From Anaerolineae bacterium (GTDB lineage Bacteria; Chloroflexota; Anaerolineae; B4-G1; SLSP01): a stretch of 32,552 nt of DNA. The position numbers and the translations under genes are program-made. The stretch is from the NCBI GenBank assembly GCA_025454475.1, contig JALOOJ010000033.1, positions 1 to 32,552 of the forward strand, written 5' to 3'. The notes beneath the pieces were generated by a model that was not told the origin of the DNA, searched no databases, and saw nothing but the letters and a program-made list of their open reading frames with translations. Within the stretch, counting starts at the first letter, position 1, and each line of letters begins with the position of its first letter. Positions 1 to 8,105 of the stretch are shown here, piece after piece.

Positions 1-1539
1 GTGATGTCGGCGGCGATGTTGACGTGGGTGGACGAGGAAACTGCGACGCTCGATGTACCGAGGGAGCAGGCGTCGCGCGTTATGACCTGGCTGCGCGCGC
101 TGGTGGATGGCTACGCCGCTACCGACGATGCCTTCGGGCGCCTGACTTTCCTAGATTCAGTGCGCGACTTAGGCGCGGCGCCCGCACCCGCGCGACCGCT
201 CCAGATCGATATAGGCCCCTATACCAAGCCCTACTTCGTCGGCGCGTGGTCGCGCAGGGAGCCGGCCGGGCCCGCCTTGCCCAAGTTCGTTTGGCGGGAG
301 CCGGATCAGGCTACGCCGCGTAAGACACTGCTCCACGCGACACACCGAGAGATGGGTGCGCGGATGGTCCCCTTCGGGGGCTGGGATATGCCGGTGTGGT
401 ACACCGGCAACCTCGACGAACATCATGCGGTTCGCGAGGCTGCGGGGCTTTTCGACGTGAGTCACATGGGTTGCTGGGATGTGCGCGGGCCTGAGGCCGC
501 AGCGTTCCTGAACATGGTGTGCGTCAACGATATCTACCTGCTGGATGTCGGCGATTCCCAATACACAGCGTTCTTCGACGTAGATGGTCTGCCGATGGAC
601 GATCTTCTGATCTACCGGCTCGGCGTCGAGCATTACTTTGTGGTGGTCAATGCGGCCAACAACGACAAGGACTGGGCGTGGGTCAACAGCGTGCTCAAGG
701 GTGAGGTGATGATCGACCCCCAGCGCCCCTGGGTGCGCTGGGAAGTCCCGGACGGCGCCGTGGTGCTCCGCGACTTGCGCCAGCCGGGGGCGGGCGCGGA
801 TATGCGCAACGAGCTCGCGATCCAGGGACCCAAGTCGAAGGACATCCTCCTGGCTTTGGGCGGGGCGGCTGGGGACTTGGCCAAGGTGCGGACGCTGCCC
901 TGGTCGGGAATCACGCACGTGGTCCTCGGGGGTCTCGACCTCATTATCAGCCGCACCGGCTACACGGGCGAGCGCGTGGCGTACGAGGTCTTCGTCCACC
1001 CCGATCAGCTCGTGACGCTGTGGAAGGGGCTTATAGAGATCGGTGGGCCGGTTGGGCTGAAGCCGTGCGGGCTCGCGGCGCGGGACAGCCTGCGCATCGA
1101 GGCTGGGCTCCCGCTCTATGGGCATGAGCTTGCTGGTCCGCTCAACCTGACGATGGGTGAGGCAGGGTTCGGCACCTACCCCAAGGTCTACAAACCGTTC
1201 TTTGTGGGGCGCGAAGCGTATCTGGCGCTTGAGGCGAAGCGCGATGCCGGCGTGGTCCGCTTCCGTGTTCCGGAGAAGGGACAGCCGATGCCGCAGCCGC
1301 TCGATCCCGTCGTCGACGATCGGGGGCGCGTGGTGGGACGCGTCACGAGCTGCAGCGTCGATACCGAGGGGTACCTGTTAGGGCAGGCCTATCTGCGGGA
1401 CGCGTACACCAAGCAGGGCACAGCACTGGATGTACTGGTCGCGCCGCGTCGTGAGCCCAAGCCGCATCAGGCGCTGGAGATGGGCGATCGCGTGGCATTG
1501 CCCACACGGATCGAGGTGATCAGCCGCTTCCCGAAGTAG
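1..1539 (+). CDS. gcvT: Glycine cleavage system T protein (aminomethyltransferase), 5' end probably outside window
   Basis: Aminomethyltransferase of the cytoplasmic glycine cleavage complex. It moves the methylene group from the lipoyl arm of H protein to tetrahydrofolate and releases ammonia. The T-protein core starts near residue 105 with a GGWDMPVWY segment. It continues with DVSHMG (about 151), the MDDLLIY stretch that carries the conserved acidic folate-site residue (about 199), AIQGPKS (about 269), SRTGYTGE (about 314) and [20 protein letters not shown] (about 357-376). The C-terminal barrel ends in RFPK. About 104 residues precede the core, although family members are usually about 360-370 aa. 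The frame is already open at base 1 (GTG ATG), so the gene may begin upstream or carry an N-terminal fusion. A hairpin follows the stop. Function is confident; the start is not. Confidence 0.9.
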   Translation: MMSAAMLTWVDEETATLDVPREQASRVMTWLRALVDGYAATDDAFGRLTFLDSVRDLGAAPAPARPLQIDIGPYTKPYFVGAWSRREPAGPALPKFVWREPDQATPRKTLLHATHREMGARMVPFGGWDMPVWYTGNLDEHHAVREAAGLFDVSHMGCWDVRGPEAAAFLNMVCVNDIYLLDVGDSQYTAFFDVDGLPMDDLLIYRLGVEHYFVVVNAANNDKDWAWVNSVLKGEVMIDPQRPWVRWEVPDGAVVLRDLRQPGAGADMRNELAIQGPKSKDILLALGGAAGDLAKVRTLPWSGITHVVLGGLDLIISRTGYTGERVAYEVFVHPDQLVTLWKGLIEIGGPVGLKPCGLAARDSLRIEAGLPLYGHELAGPLNLTMGEAGFGTYPKVYKPFFVGREAYLALEAKRDAGVVRFRVPEKGQPMPQPLDPVVDDRGRVVGRVTSCSVDTEGYLLGQAYLRDAYTKQGTALDVLVAPRREPKPHQALEMGDRVALPTRIEVISRFPK

Positions 1540-1550
1540 GTCCCACATAG

Positions 1551-1584
1551 GGACGGGGCGCTCAGAAGCGAGGGCGCCCCGTCC
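1551..1584 (+). terminator. Hairpin after gcvT, probable terminator
   Basis: Perfect 11-bp arms, GGACGGGGCGC (1551-1561) and GCGCCCCGTCC (1574-1584), with a 12-nt loop, starting 12 nt after the gcvT stop. No T-run follows, so it may be a processing or stability hairpin. A second hairpin (GGGCGCAC 1644-1651, GTGCGCCC 1658-1665) lies in the same 200-bp gap. Nothing else is recognisable between 1585 and 1739. Confidence 0.5.
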
Positions 1585-1739
1585 AAGGCGGCAAGGCGCC
1601 TGGCGACGAAGCAACCCTCGCACATCGCGCGGCGTCTTGCCGTGGGCGCACAAGACAGTGCGCCCCACATCCGGACGTACGGCGACCCTCCCACAGGCAG
1701 ACCGGACGGGATCTTGCTCGTGCGCCATTGGCCGCTAGA

Positions 1740-2555
1740 ATGGCCTCCGTGCCAACGCCATTCCAGCATCTGACCTATGCGCAAAGGGTTCTCAGCGTGC
1801 CGAGCCTTCCTGCATGGCTGGTAGATCGAATGGAAGCGGAATTCGGCGCATTCCTGCTCGGCAACACAGCAGGCGACGTGCAGTCGATAACAGGCCAGCC
1901 GAGGCTCGAGACGCATTTCTACTCCCTGTCGGATCTTCAACACAGCCCTGCGGCTGGCAGGCTGTTATCGGCGTATCCGGAGTTGTCGGACCCTGCATTG
2001 CTTTCCCCACCCCACGCTGCGTTTTTGAGCGGTTACCTGGTGCATCTGGTATGGGACCAGATATGGGCCGAGGATATCTTCATCCCGCTTTACCGCGATG
2101 CGGAGTTCTGGCCGGATAGGGTAGCACGCTACGTTCATCACAACGCGCTTCGCATTCATCTGGATCGTGAATCCTACGACAGTCTCGACCGCGCGCGGCT
2201 GGTTAGGCTCTTGGATGGCGTTACACCGGCACGGTGGCTGCCTTTCGTGGCTGATGTAGCTCTGGAGGACTGGCGCGATTGGCTCGTTGAGCAGCTCGTG
2301 GATCCCGACAGAGTGCAGACGGCGGCTGTGTTTTCCGAGCGAATGAAAACACCCGTATCCGCCCTGGAGGAAATCGTCGATGTGATGGCGCGTGGCGACT
2401 ACGCGGACGTGCCGGACTTGGCGCCGGCCCTGGCGCAGTACGAGGACCGGGGGTTGACCGAGAGCGGGCTCGTGCTGTTGCGCTATTGGGGCGTCGGGCC
2501 TAGACTTGTGCCGACCGCATCAGAGGTGGTGCACAGGGTGAGGGGGGAGTCATGA
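1740..2555 (+). CDS. Zinc-dependent phospholipase C-like protein (hypothetical)
   Basis: All-helical protein of about 271 aa with the pattern of the zinc-dependent phospholipase C superfamily as it occurs in Chloroflexi. An FLLGNTAGDVQ segment (about residues 38-48) is followed by a THFYSL segment with a conserved His. Then comes a GYLVHLVWDQIW segment whose HxxxD spacing fits metal binding. Substrate and activity are unknown and it may not be a phospholipase. No signal peptide is seen, so it is probably cytoplasmic. The start is uncertain: ATG 1740 is preferred, but TTG 1728 and GTG 1749 are in frame and none has a clear ribosome binding site. The last four bases overlap the galE start (ATGA), so the two are translationally coupled. 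Confidence 0.6.
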   Translation: MASVPTPFQHLTYAQRVLSVPSLPAWLVDRMEAEFGAFLLGNTAGDVQSITGQPRLETHFYSLSDLQHSPAAGRLLSAYPELSDPALLSPPHAAFLSGYLVHLVWDQIWAEDIFIPLYRDAEFWPDRVARYVHHNALRIHLDRESYDSLDRARLVRLLDGVTPARWLPFVADVALEDWRDWLVEQLVDPDRVQTAAVFSERMKTPVSALEEIVDVMARGDYADVPDLAPALAQYEDRGLTESGLVLLRYWGVGPRLVPTASEVVHRVRGES

Positions 2556-3550
2556 GGGTCTTTGTCGCGGGAGGCGCGGGCTACATCGGCAGTATCGTCA
2601 CGCAGCGGTTGCTTGATGCGGGCCATCAGGTGACCGTGTACGACAGTTTGGTGAAGGGGCATCGGCAGGCAGTCCCCCTCGAAGCGCAGTTTGTCCTCGG
2701 AGACATTCTTGACCGTCCAACGCTGGATGCCGCGCTTGGCGCTGAGCCCTACGATGCCATCATCCACTTTGCGGCCTTTATCGAGGCCGGACTGTCGATG
2801 CAGCAGCCGGGGACGTTCTTCAGGAATAACGTGGCGGGCAGTATGACGCTGATCGAGGCCGCCGCCGCCCACGGGGTGAAGAAGCTTGTCTTCTCCTCCA
2901 GTGCCGGCGTCTATGCTAGCAAGGACACTCCGCTGGTCGAGGATGATCCGATCGGACCCGTCAGCGTCTACGGACACACGAAGCGCATGATCGAGGAGAC
3001 ACTGGTGTGGTACCACCGGATCCACGGGCTGCGCTTTGCAGCCCTGCGCTACTTCAACGCCGCAGGCGCGACCCCGCCCGTGCGCGGCGAAGCCCATCAT
3101 CCCGAGACCCATCTGATCCCTTTGGTGCTGCAGGTGGCTCTTAACCAGCGTCCGCGCGTCCTGATCTTTGGTGACGACTATCCCACATCCGACGGCACGT
3201 GCATCCGGGACTACATCCACGTGCTAGACCTCTCGGCGGCGCACATCCTGGCCCTGAGAGCGCTCGACGAGTATCCGGTGCTGATCTGCAATCTCGGCAA
3301 CGGCGCGGGTTACTCGGTCAAGGAAGTGATCGATACCGCACGGCAGATCACGGGGCACAGCATTCCGGCGAAGGTGGTGGACCGCCGCCGCGGTGACGGT
3401 CCGGTGCTGGTGGCGGACGCGTCGCGGGCAAAGGCATTGCTGGGGTGGGTGCCGCAGATCCCTGAGCTGCGTGATATCATTGCCAGTTCGTGGGCGTGGC
3501 ATCAGGCGCATCCCAAAGGGTATGATTCTGACGAGCAAGGGGATAAGTAA
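2552..3550 (+). CDS. galE: UDP-glucose 4-epimerase
   Basis: Extended short-chain dehydrogenase/reductase of 332 aa that interconverts UDP-glucose and UDP-galactose, feeding galactose into glycan synthesis or catabolism. The N-terminal Rossmann fold has the GGAGYIG nucleotide motif (residues 7-13). A SSSAGVYAS segment (about 114-122) supplies the catalytic Ser. The catalytic Tyr-x-x-x-Lys is YGHTK (Y140, K144). RYFNAAGA and GTCIRDYIHVLDL are typical GalE signatures in the substrate domain. Length is normal for GalE. The start overlaps the stop of the preceding PLC-like gene by ATGA. Related sugar genes (rmlD, GT2) lie 4.5 kb away on the other strand. Confidence 0.93.
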   Translation: MRVFVAGGAGYIGSIVTQRLLDAGHQVTVYDSLVKGHRQAVPLEAQFVLGDILDRPTLDAALGAEPYDAIIHFAAFIEAGLSMQQPGTFFRNNVAGSMTLIEAAAAHGVKKLVFSSSAGVYASKDTPLVEDDPIGPVSVYGHTKRMIEETLVWYHRIHGLRFAALRYFNAAGATPPVRGEAHHPETHLIPLVLQVALNQRPRVLIFGDDYPTSDGTCIRDYIHVLDLSAAHILALRALDEYPVLICNLGNGAGYSVKEVIDTARQITGHSIPAKVVDRRRGDGPVLVADASRAKALLGWVPQIPELRDIIASSWAWHQAHPKGYDSDEQGDK

Positions 3551-3620
3551 CAAGGGAGCAGGGAGAAGGTGACAGGGCCGAGTCGCTCTGCGTACATTGG
3601 CGGGGCGATGATAGGGTGGG

Positions 3621-5504
3621 ATGGTCATCTTGGACGCAGGTAAGCGCAGTTGCAGGAATGCCTCTCAGTGCCGGGGACTTTCCGAAGTCCCCGGCACTTT
3701 TTGGATCGGGCAACTGCCTCTCGGCGCCCGTGTCGGTCCTACGCTGTGGCGAAGCGCGGTCGTCCTCTTCGTCGTGCTGTGTGGGCTCATCCCACCCGCT
3801 GCCGGGACGGTCGCCGAACCCAGCGCAGCAACGCCGCCGGATGTGGCTTCCTATACCATCGAGGCGCGCTACGACCCCTTAGACCATACAGTCGTCGCGA
3901 CGCAGACGCTGACCTACACTAACCGCACCGACACTGCCATCCCCGACCTGGTCTTGCACCTCTATCTGAACGCCTTCCGCAGCGAGGAGACACTGTGGAT
4001 GCAGGAGGCTGGGCCTGAGCACCGTGGGTATGGCTTCGATGCCGATGCACCGGGGTGGATCCGGATCGATGATAGCCGCCTAGCCGACGGCACGCCGCTC
4101 AGCTTCCTGGCCGTAGACGCGGACGAGACACTCGTGCGCGCTGAGCTCCCCGCACCCGTGGCGCCGGGGTCGGCTCTCGTCGTCGAGCTTGTGTTCACCG
4201 CGCAGCTTCCCAGGGTCTTCGCGCGTACCGGATGGGCCGATGACGGCGACTTCGTGATGGCGGGCCAGTGGTTCGAGTTCTACGCCGACTTTGGCGGCTA
4301 CACTGTCTCGCTGACGCTGCCCGAGGGCTGGGTGGTGGGGACAACTGGGACAGCCGCGGGCGGGCCACAGCCGCAGGGCGACGGCGCCGTCACGCAGCGG
4401 TTTGCGGCGGCCCACGTGATCGACTTCGCGTGGGCGGCCTCGCCGCACTTCAGGGTTCGAACGAAGACCGTCGATGGGATACGTGTGGAGGTGCTTGCCT
4501 ATCCAGAATCGCGAGCTGCGGCGCGCAGGGCGATGCAGGCCACGGTGAGCGGGCTGGGCCTCTACGGCGATTGGTATGGGCCCTACGGCGGCGGCCTGTA
4601 CCCTGAGCTGACTGTGATTCTGACACCTGAAGACGCGGGTGGCGCTGGCGGGATGGAGTACCCCACGCTCTTTACCGTGGGAGCGATCAGCTCGCAGTTC
4701 GCCCCGACGTGCCTCAGGATGCTCGAGGCGGAGACCGTGCACGAGCTGGCCCACCAGTGGTTCCAGTCGGTCATCGCCACGAACGAGGCGGAGGCGCCGT
4801 GGCTCGACGAGGGTTTCGCCGACTACAGCACGTCGCGGGCCTTCGATGCGCTCTACGGGGGTGTGTTGTCTACCTGTGGCGGCTGGTCGCTCTCGTACTT
4901 GTCGACTCGCCGGTTGGAGTACGTCATGACTCCCGAGACGCCGATGACGGGGTTGGCTTGGGATCTAGGCGACGGGTATGTCATCGCCACCTATTCCAAG
5001 CCGGTGCTGGCTCTGACCACGCTTGAGCGGCGCGTCGGTGACGTGGCGATGCGGGAGTTCCTCGGTGAATATGCCGGGCGCTACGCCTTCGCGCATCCTG
5101 CGGAGGCGGATCTGCACGCCGTGATGGCAGACACGCTGGGTGTAGAGATCGCGACTTGGTTCTTCGAGAGCTTCGTCGAGGGTAAGGAGACGGTCGACCT
5201 GCAGGTGGTCAATGCGGCGTCCGGGGCTCTCGCGGCGATTCGTGAGGGTAGCCTCTGCGTTCCTGTGAAGGTCCAAGCGGTTGAGGATGGCGACGTGGTT
5301 GAGTCGGAATGGTCGTGTGACGCCTCGCTGGACGCCAACCTTGAGGAGACTTCGTCCGTGGTGATTGATCCGGGACAGGACTCACTGCTTGACCTGAATC
5401 TGGCCAATAACGGGCTGCGACGGACGCCTGATCGGGCGGCGTGGCTGGGGTTTGCCGTGCGTGCTGTACGGGTGTTGCAGATGCTCTTCGGTGTGGGCGG
5501 GTGA
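3621..5504 (+). CDS. Secreted M1 family zinc aminopeptidase
   Basis: Gluzincin metallopeptidase predicted to remove N-terminal residues from peptides outside the cytoplasm. The zinc site is HELAH (H374, E375, H378), then exactly 18 residues, then E397 in LDEGF; this is the M1 pattern HExxH-x18-E. Upstream, GGMEYP (about 342-347) stands where M1 enzymes have the substrate-binding GxMEN loop. Residues 70-250 look like the N-terminal beta saddle domain. After about 505 there is a beta-rich tail and a short hydrophobic end. A hydrophobic signal core (LWRSAVVLFVVLCGLIPPAAG, split here as two halves LWRSAVVLFVV and LCGLIPPAAG) begins near residue 42, after an unusually long n-region encoded partly by the palindromic element. 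ATG 3621 is the only good in-frame start. The last codons lie within a 72-bp tandem repeat. Confidence 0.85.
   Translation: MVILDAGKRSCRNASQCRGLSEVPGTFWIGQLPLGARVGPTLWRSAVVLFVVLCGLIPPAAGTVAEPSAATPPDVASYTIEARYDPLDHTVVATQTLTYTNRTDTAIPDLVLHLYLNAFRSEETLWMQEAGPEHRGYGFDADAPGWIRIDDSRLADGTPLSFLAVDADETLVRAELPAPVAPGSALVVELVFTAQLPRVFARTGWADDGDFVMAGQWFEFYADFGGYTVSLTLPEGWVVGTTGTAAGGPQPQGDGAVTQRFAAAHVIDFAWAASPHFRVRTKTVDGIRVEVLAYPESRAAARRAMQATVSGLGLYGDWYGPYGGGLYPELTVILTPEDAGGAGGMEYPTLFTVGAISSQFAPTCLRMLEAETVHELAHQWFQSVIATNEAEAPWLDEGFADYSTSRAFDALYGGVLSTCGGWSLSYLSTRRLEYVMTPETPMTGLAWDLGDGYVIATYSKPVLALTTLERRVGDVAMREFLGEYAGRYAFAHPAEADLHAVMADTLGVEIATWFFESFVEGKETVDLQVVNAASGALAAIREGSLCVPVKVQAVEDGDVVESEWSCDASLDANLEETSSVVIDPGQDSLLDLNLANNGLRRTPDRAAWLGFAVRAVRVLQMLFGVGG
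3646..3722. repeat. Palindromic element flanked by 8-bp direct repeats inside the peptidase leader
   Basis: A perfect 13-bp inverted repeat (GTGCCGGGGACTT 3669-3681 and AAGTCCCCGGCAC 3686-3698, loop TCCG) is followed by TTTTT, so it also has terminator form. It is bounded by direct repeats TGCCTCTC at 3659-3666 and 3715-3722. An outer inverted pair, GCAGTTGC (3646-3653) and GCAACTGC (about 3710-3717), encloses it. The element lies within the first 35 codons of the peptidase reading frame. Confidence 0.7.
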
Positions 5505-5647
5505 GAGGCCCGGAGCGGGCAGGGATGCCCGCGGTCCATAGCAGTTGTGCAGATGCTCTTCGGTGTGGGCGGGTGACAGGCCGGAGCGGGCAAGGATGCC
5601 CGCGGTCCATGGTAGTTGGGCGGGTGTTCTTAGGTATGGGCGGGGGA
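5476..5647. repeat. 72-bp tandem direct repeat, two full copies and a degenerate third
   Basis: Copies begin with TGCAGATGCTCTTCGG at 5476 and 5548. A third, degenerate start (GTGTTCTTAGGTATGGGCGG) lies at about 5624-5643, so the period is 71-72 bp. Each full copy includes the last codons and stop of the peptidase frame plus a 7-bp hairpin, GCGGGCA / TGCCCGC (about 5515-5532 and 5587-5604). The third copy supplies the GGGGGA that acts as ribosome binding site of the next gene. Copies 1 and 2 differ at only a few positions, which suggests recent duplication. Confidence 0.85.
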
Positions 5648-5649
5648 AG

Positions 5650-6543
5650 ATGGTGCTGGCGACCTATGTGATTCGTGTGTTGCGCAGGCCTGGCCCGTGG
5701 GTACTGCGGTACCTACTTACAGCTGTGCCTGCGGCGACCCTGGGGCTGTTGATTGCGTCGCCGCTGGCGCCATGGTTTCGGTTGCCGTTGTTTACAGAAG
5801 CGTTGGACAGCCGATCGCTCGACGGCTTGCTTGAGGTCCTGATGGCTCGGTCCGATGCCAAGTCATCTGGCCCCTGGTTGCCGATAGCCCTGCTGCTGGT
5901 ACCCCTCGTGTGGGCCGGCATCCGGTTGGTTGGCATATGGCTCGAGGGCGGTATTTTGGTGACCTATGCGCTGCCGGCGGCGCCGTCGTGGCGTGCCTTC
6001 GTGCGTGTCTCGACTCGGACGTTTGGTAGGTTCTTGCTTCTGTCATTCCTCGGCGTCGGCATTGTAACCGTACTCATTGGTGGAACGGTAGGGTTGGCGC
6101 TCCTGGGACGCACGGTGCGGCGTCCTCTCGGAACCGCGATCGCCGTCGTGGGGCTGGGAGTCGCGTTCGGCGTGGGTGCGTGGGTGCGCCTGGCGCGCGC
6201 GTCGATTGTCGTGCGCGAGGACGGCAACGCACTTCTCGCGCTGCAGGAGGCGGGGCGCATTCTCGTGCGTAGACCGCTGCCGATCCTGGCGCTAGTGGTG
6301 GGTGCGCTGGCGTTGCGTGTGCTGCTCACCTGGCTGGCAGGCGCCTTGGGAGAGTGGGTGCCGCTGCGCGCGTGGCTGCTTACCTTGGGTACCCAGCAGC
6401 TGGTGCAGATCGCGCTCGTAGGCGTAGGCCTGGCGCGCCGGGCAGTCGAGGTGGGGCTGGTGCGACTGACACCGCGAGCGCCCAAGGCCTTTCCGGAGGC
6501 ATTGGGCGTTTCTCATATCAACACACCATCCTCGGATGCCTGA
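5650..6543 (+). CDS. Polytopic membrane protein of unknown function
   Basis: About 297 aa with roughly five to six hydrophobic segments: about residues 18-40, 75-97, 130-160, 165-180, 212-232 and 240-262. Short Arg-rich cytoplasmic-looking loops separate them. I recognise no catalytic motif. The layout resembles the uncharacterised integral membrane proteins (glycerophosphoryl-diester-phosphodiesterase-type membrane domain / DUF families) common in Gram-positive and Chloroflexi genomes, but I cannot assign a family. The start is chosen at ATG 5650; GTG 5653 is one codon on and sits at a better distance from GGGGGA (5642-5647). The open frame extends upstream to 5545, but only through the tandem repeat. 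The 3' end overlaps the ParB-like gene by 8 bp, so the two are probably co-transcribed. Confidence 0.65.
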   Translation: MVLATYVIRVLRRPGPWVLRYLLTAVPAATLGLLIASPLAPWFRLPLFTEALDSRSLDGLLEVLMARSDAKSSGPWLPIALLLVPLVWAGIRLVGIWLEGGILVTYALPAAPSWRAFVRVSTRTFGRFLLLSFLGVGIVTVLIGGTVGLALLGRTVRRPLGTAIAVVGLGVAFGVGAWVRLARASIVVREDGNALLALQEAGRILVRRPLPILALVVGALALRVLLTWLAGALGEWVPLRAWLLTLGTQQLVQIALVGVGLARRAVEVGLVRLTPRAPKAFPEALGVSHINTPSSDA

Positions 6544-6958
6544 CCCCTTCCGGCTTTCACTTGCGCAGATTCAGCCGAGTCAGCTCTACATCAACACGGC
6601 GAAGCTGGCGGACGTAGTTGCGTGGTGGGACCCGCCACAGCTTGGGGCGCTGCCGCCCATCCCCGTCAAGGCTCTTGACGGACGCATCGTTGCCACCGAC
6701 GGCCACACGCGAGCCTTTGCGGCCTATCGCAACGGCTTCCGCGAGGTGCCTGTGGTCTGGGACGAGGACGATCTCGACTGGGAGGCTTACCGGATCTGCG
6801 TCGACTGGTGTCTGGCCGAGGGGATCCACACGGTGATGGATTTGGAGGGGCGGCTGCTTGCTCCGAAGGACTATGACCTGTTGTGGCTGGGGCGGTGTGC
6901 TGCGATGCAGGATGACCTTGCGGCGCGGCGTGCTGGCTCCCCTACGGGAGCAGTGTGA
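6536..6958 (+). CDS. Small ParB/sulfiredoxin-fold protein
   Basis: 140-aa cytoplasmic protein. The segment LAQIQPSQLYINTAKL, then PIPVKALDG, then IVATDGHTRAFAAYRNGF and EVPVVW, matches the ParB/Srx N-terminal fold: a beta strand with a ‘pI.v' core followed by a DGHxR box like the ParB GxxRxxA box. There is no helix-turn-helix or dimer domain, so it is not a chromosome-partition ParB. The C-terminal half (DDLDWEAYRICVDWC…) is helical and Trp/Cys-rich and appears conserved in relatives annotated only as ParB-like. Start ATG 6536 overlaps the membrane-protein gene by 8 bp. The biochemical role is unknown; nucleotide binding is an inference from the fold. Confidence 0.6.
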   Translation: MPDPFRLSLAQIQPSQLYINTAKLADVVAWWDPPQLGALPPIPVKALDGRIVATDGHTRAFAAYRNGFREVPVVWDEDDLDWEAYRICVDWCLAEGIHTVMDLEGRLLAPKDYDLLWLGRCAAMQDDLAARRAGSPTGAV

Positions 6959-7006
6959 CCTGGTAGCCGTGCGAGGTCCTCGACAGAGGTACTGCAGTCT
7001 GCCTGG

Positions 7007-7072
7007 TCGCCGCACAGCGGAGGCGAACACGACAGTTCGCCGCACGGCGGAGGTGCGGTCTACGAGACCGCA
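7007..7072. terminator. Repeat-derived hairpins between convergent genes, probable bidirectional terminator
   Basis: Two near-identical 19-mers (starting TCGCCGCACAGCGG at 7007 and TCGCCGCACGGCGG at 7037, period 30, two mismatches) lie between the ParB-like gene and the oppositely oriented GT2 gene. Two hairpins are built from them and their flank: GGCGAAC / GTTCGCC (7022-7028 / 7035-7041, 6-nt loop) and TGCGGTCT / AGACCGCA (7054-7061 / 7065-7072, 3-nt loop). The second includes the GT2 stop codon. No T-run is present. Confidence 0.5.
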
Positions 7073-8061
7073 GGTGAAAGCCGGGTGTCGATGCGGATCT
7101 CGTAGGGCGGTTGCATCAGGCGTTCCAGGTACACCCGATCCACGATCCCCCGAGTGGCTTGGACGATGCGGCGTTTGCGTAGCATCCGCGGGATGCCCAG
7201 AATCCCTGCCGCGATGCCGCGGAGCGTGGCCCGTGCGGCGGGTCCGCGCCAGGCCTTTGCCGCGGCTATGACCAGGTCCCATTGCGCTGCCACGACCTCG
7301 CGCCGGTGGGTTCGCCAAAGATCGGCGGGGTAGTTCTTCACGAGTGTGTAAATGCGGTTGCGTCCGTCGTAGTAGGAGGCTGTGGCACCGCCGCCTGACG
7401 CCTTGAGCTTGTGGTAGACAACGGCGCTGGGCTCGAAGACGCAGCGCCAACCAGCGAGTTGCGCACGCCACGCAAGGTCCACGTCCTCGAAAGAGAAGAA
7501 GAAGTCCTCGTCGAGCAGCCCGATCTCGTCGAGCATCGTTGAGCGATAGGCCGCGCTGCCCCCGCAGGCGCTGAAGACGTATCCCCGGTGGTTGTACTGG
7601 CCCATGTCCTTGACCCACACGCCGCGGTTGTGAGCTAGCCCGTCGGGCGTCACATAGTCGCCGGCGGTGTGGAGCATGTCGCGGCGGTCGAAAAGCAGCA
7701 TCTTGGACGCGACCAGCCCCGCCTCGGGATGGTCGGCAAAGGTCTTGACGATGGCTGCGATCCACTCGGGGTGCGCCTCGGTGTCGTTGTTAAGGAGGAT
7801 ACGGATGGTACCCTTGGCAGCGCGCAGCCCGGCGTTGCAGCCGCCGGTGAAGCCCAAGTTGGTGGTCTGCGGCAGGACACGGACCTCCGGGTAGCTGCGA
7901 AGTATCGACAGGGACGCATCCTGTGAGGCGTTGTCGACGACGATTGTCTCGGTGACGGGATAGGTTTGGCGACGCAGGCTGTCAAGGCACACCGGGAGGT
8001 GCTGGGCGCCGTTCCAGTTGGGGATGATGACCGAGACGCGCGGCAGGTCGTCGTGGTTCAT
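7060..8061 (-). CDS. Family 2 glycosyltransferase (rhamnosyltransferase-like)
   Basis: GT-A fold inverting glycosyltransferase of about 333 aa. It probably transfers a sugar from a nucleotide donor to a surface polysaccharide or lipid acceptor at the inner face of the membrane. VSVIIPNWNG opens the Rossmann-like donor domain. VDNASQD and NLGFTGGCNAG follow, then LLNNDTEAHP, which gives the metal-binding DxD equivalent. Further on, GGSAAYRSTMLDEIGLLDEDFFFSFEDVD carries the ED acceptor-site motif. These fit the rhamnosyltransferase-like WcaE/Rfb subgroup. It lies directly behind rmlD, which makes dTDP-rhamnose, so rhamnose is the likely donor (inference). ATG 8061 is preferred; an in-frame TTG at 8109 overlapping the rmlD stop (TTGA) is an alternative with a GGTGA upstream. 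Confidence 0.85.
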   Translation of the reverse strand: MNHDDLPRVSVIIPNWNGAQHLPVCLDSLRRQTYPVTETIVVDNASQDASLSILRSYPEVRVLPQTTNLGFTGGCNAGLRAAKGTIRILLNNDTEAHPEWIAAIVKTFADHPEAGLVASKMLLFDRRDMLHTAGDYVTPDGLAHNRGVWVKDMGQYNHRGYVFSACGGSAAYRSTMLDEIGLLDEDFFFSFEDVDLAWRAQLAGWRCVFEPSAVVYHKLKASGGGATASYYDGRNRIYTLVKNYPADLWRTHRREVVAAQWDLVIAAAKAWRGPAARATLRGIAAGILGIPRMLRKRRIVQATRGIVDRVYLERLMQPPYEIRIDTRLSPAVS

Positions 8062-8105
8062 CGCCGGTTCGCCTGCGTCCGAGACCGTTGAGCTTTCCCG
8101 GAAGC

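Noticed and set aside
169-1125. Open frame of 318 codons on the minus strand inside gcvT
   Set aside because: Antisense shadow of a GC-rich gene. The plus frame carries all T-protein motifs, while the minus translation is Arg/His/Pro-rich without any recognisable domain.
2483-3220. Open frame of 245 codons antisense to galE
   Set aside because: Shadow frame; galE is certain and the antisense product has no recognisable features.
6557-7765. Open frame of 402 codons on the minus strand crossing the ParB-like and GT2 genes
   Set aside because: It overlaps the GT2 gene in a different frame and crosses the hairpins at 7007-7072. The GT2 frame has clear motifs and this one has a low-complexity Arg-rich translation.
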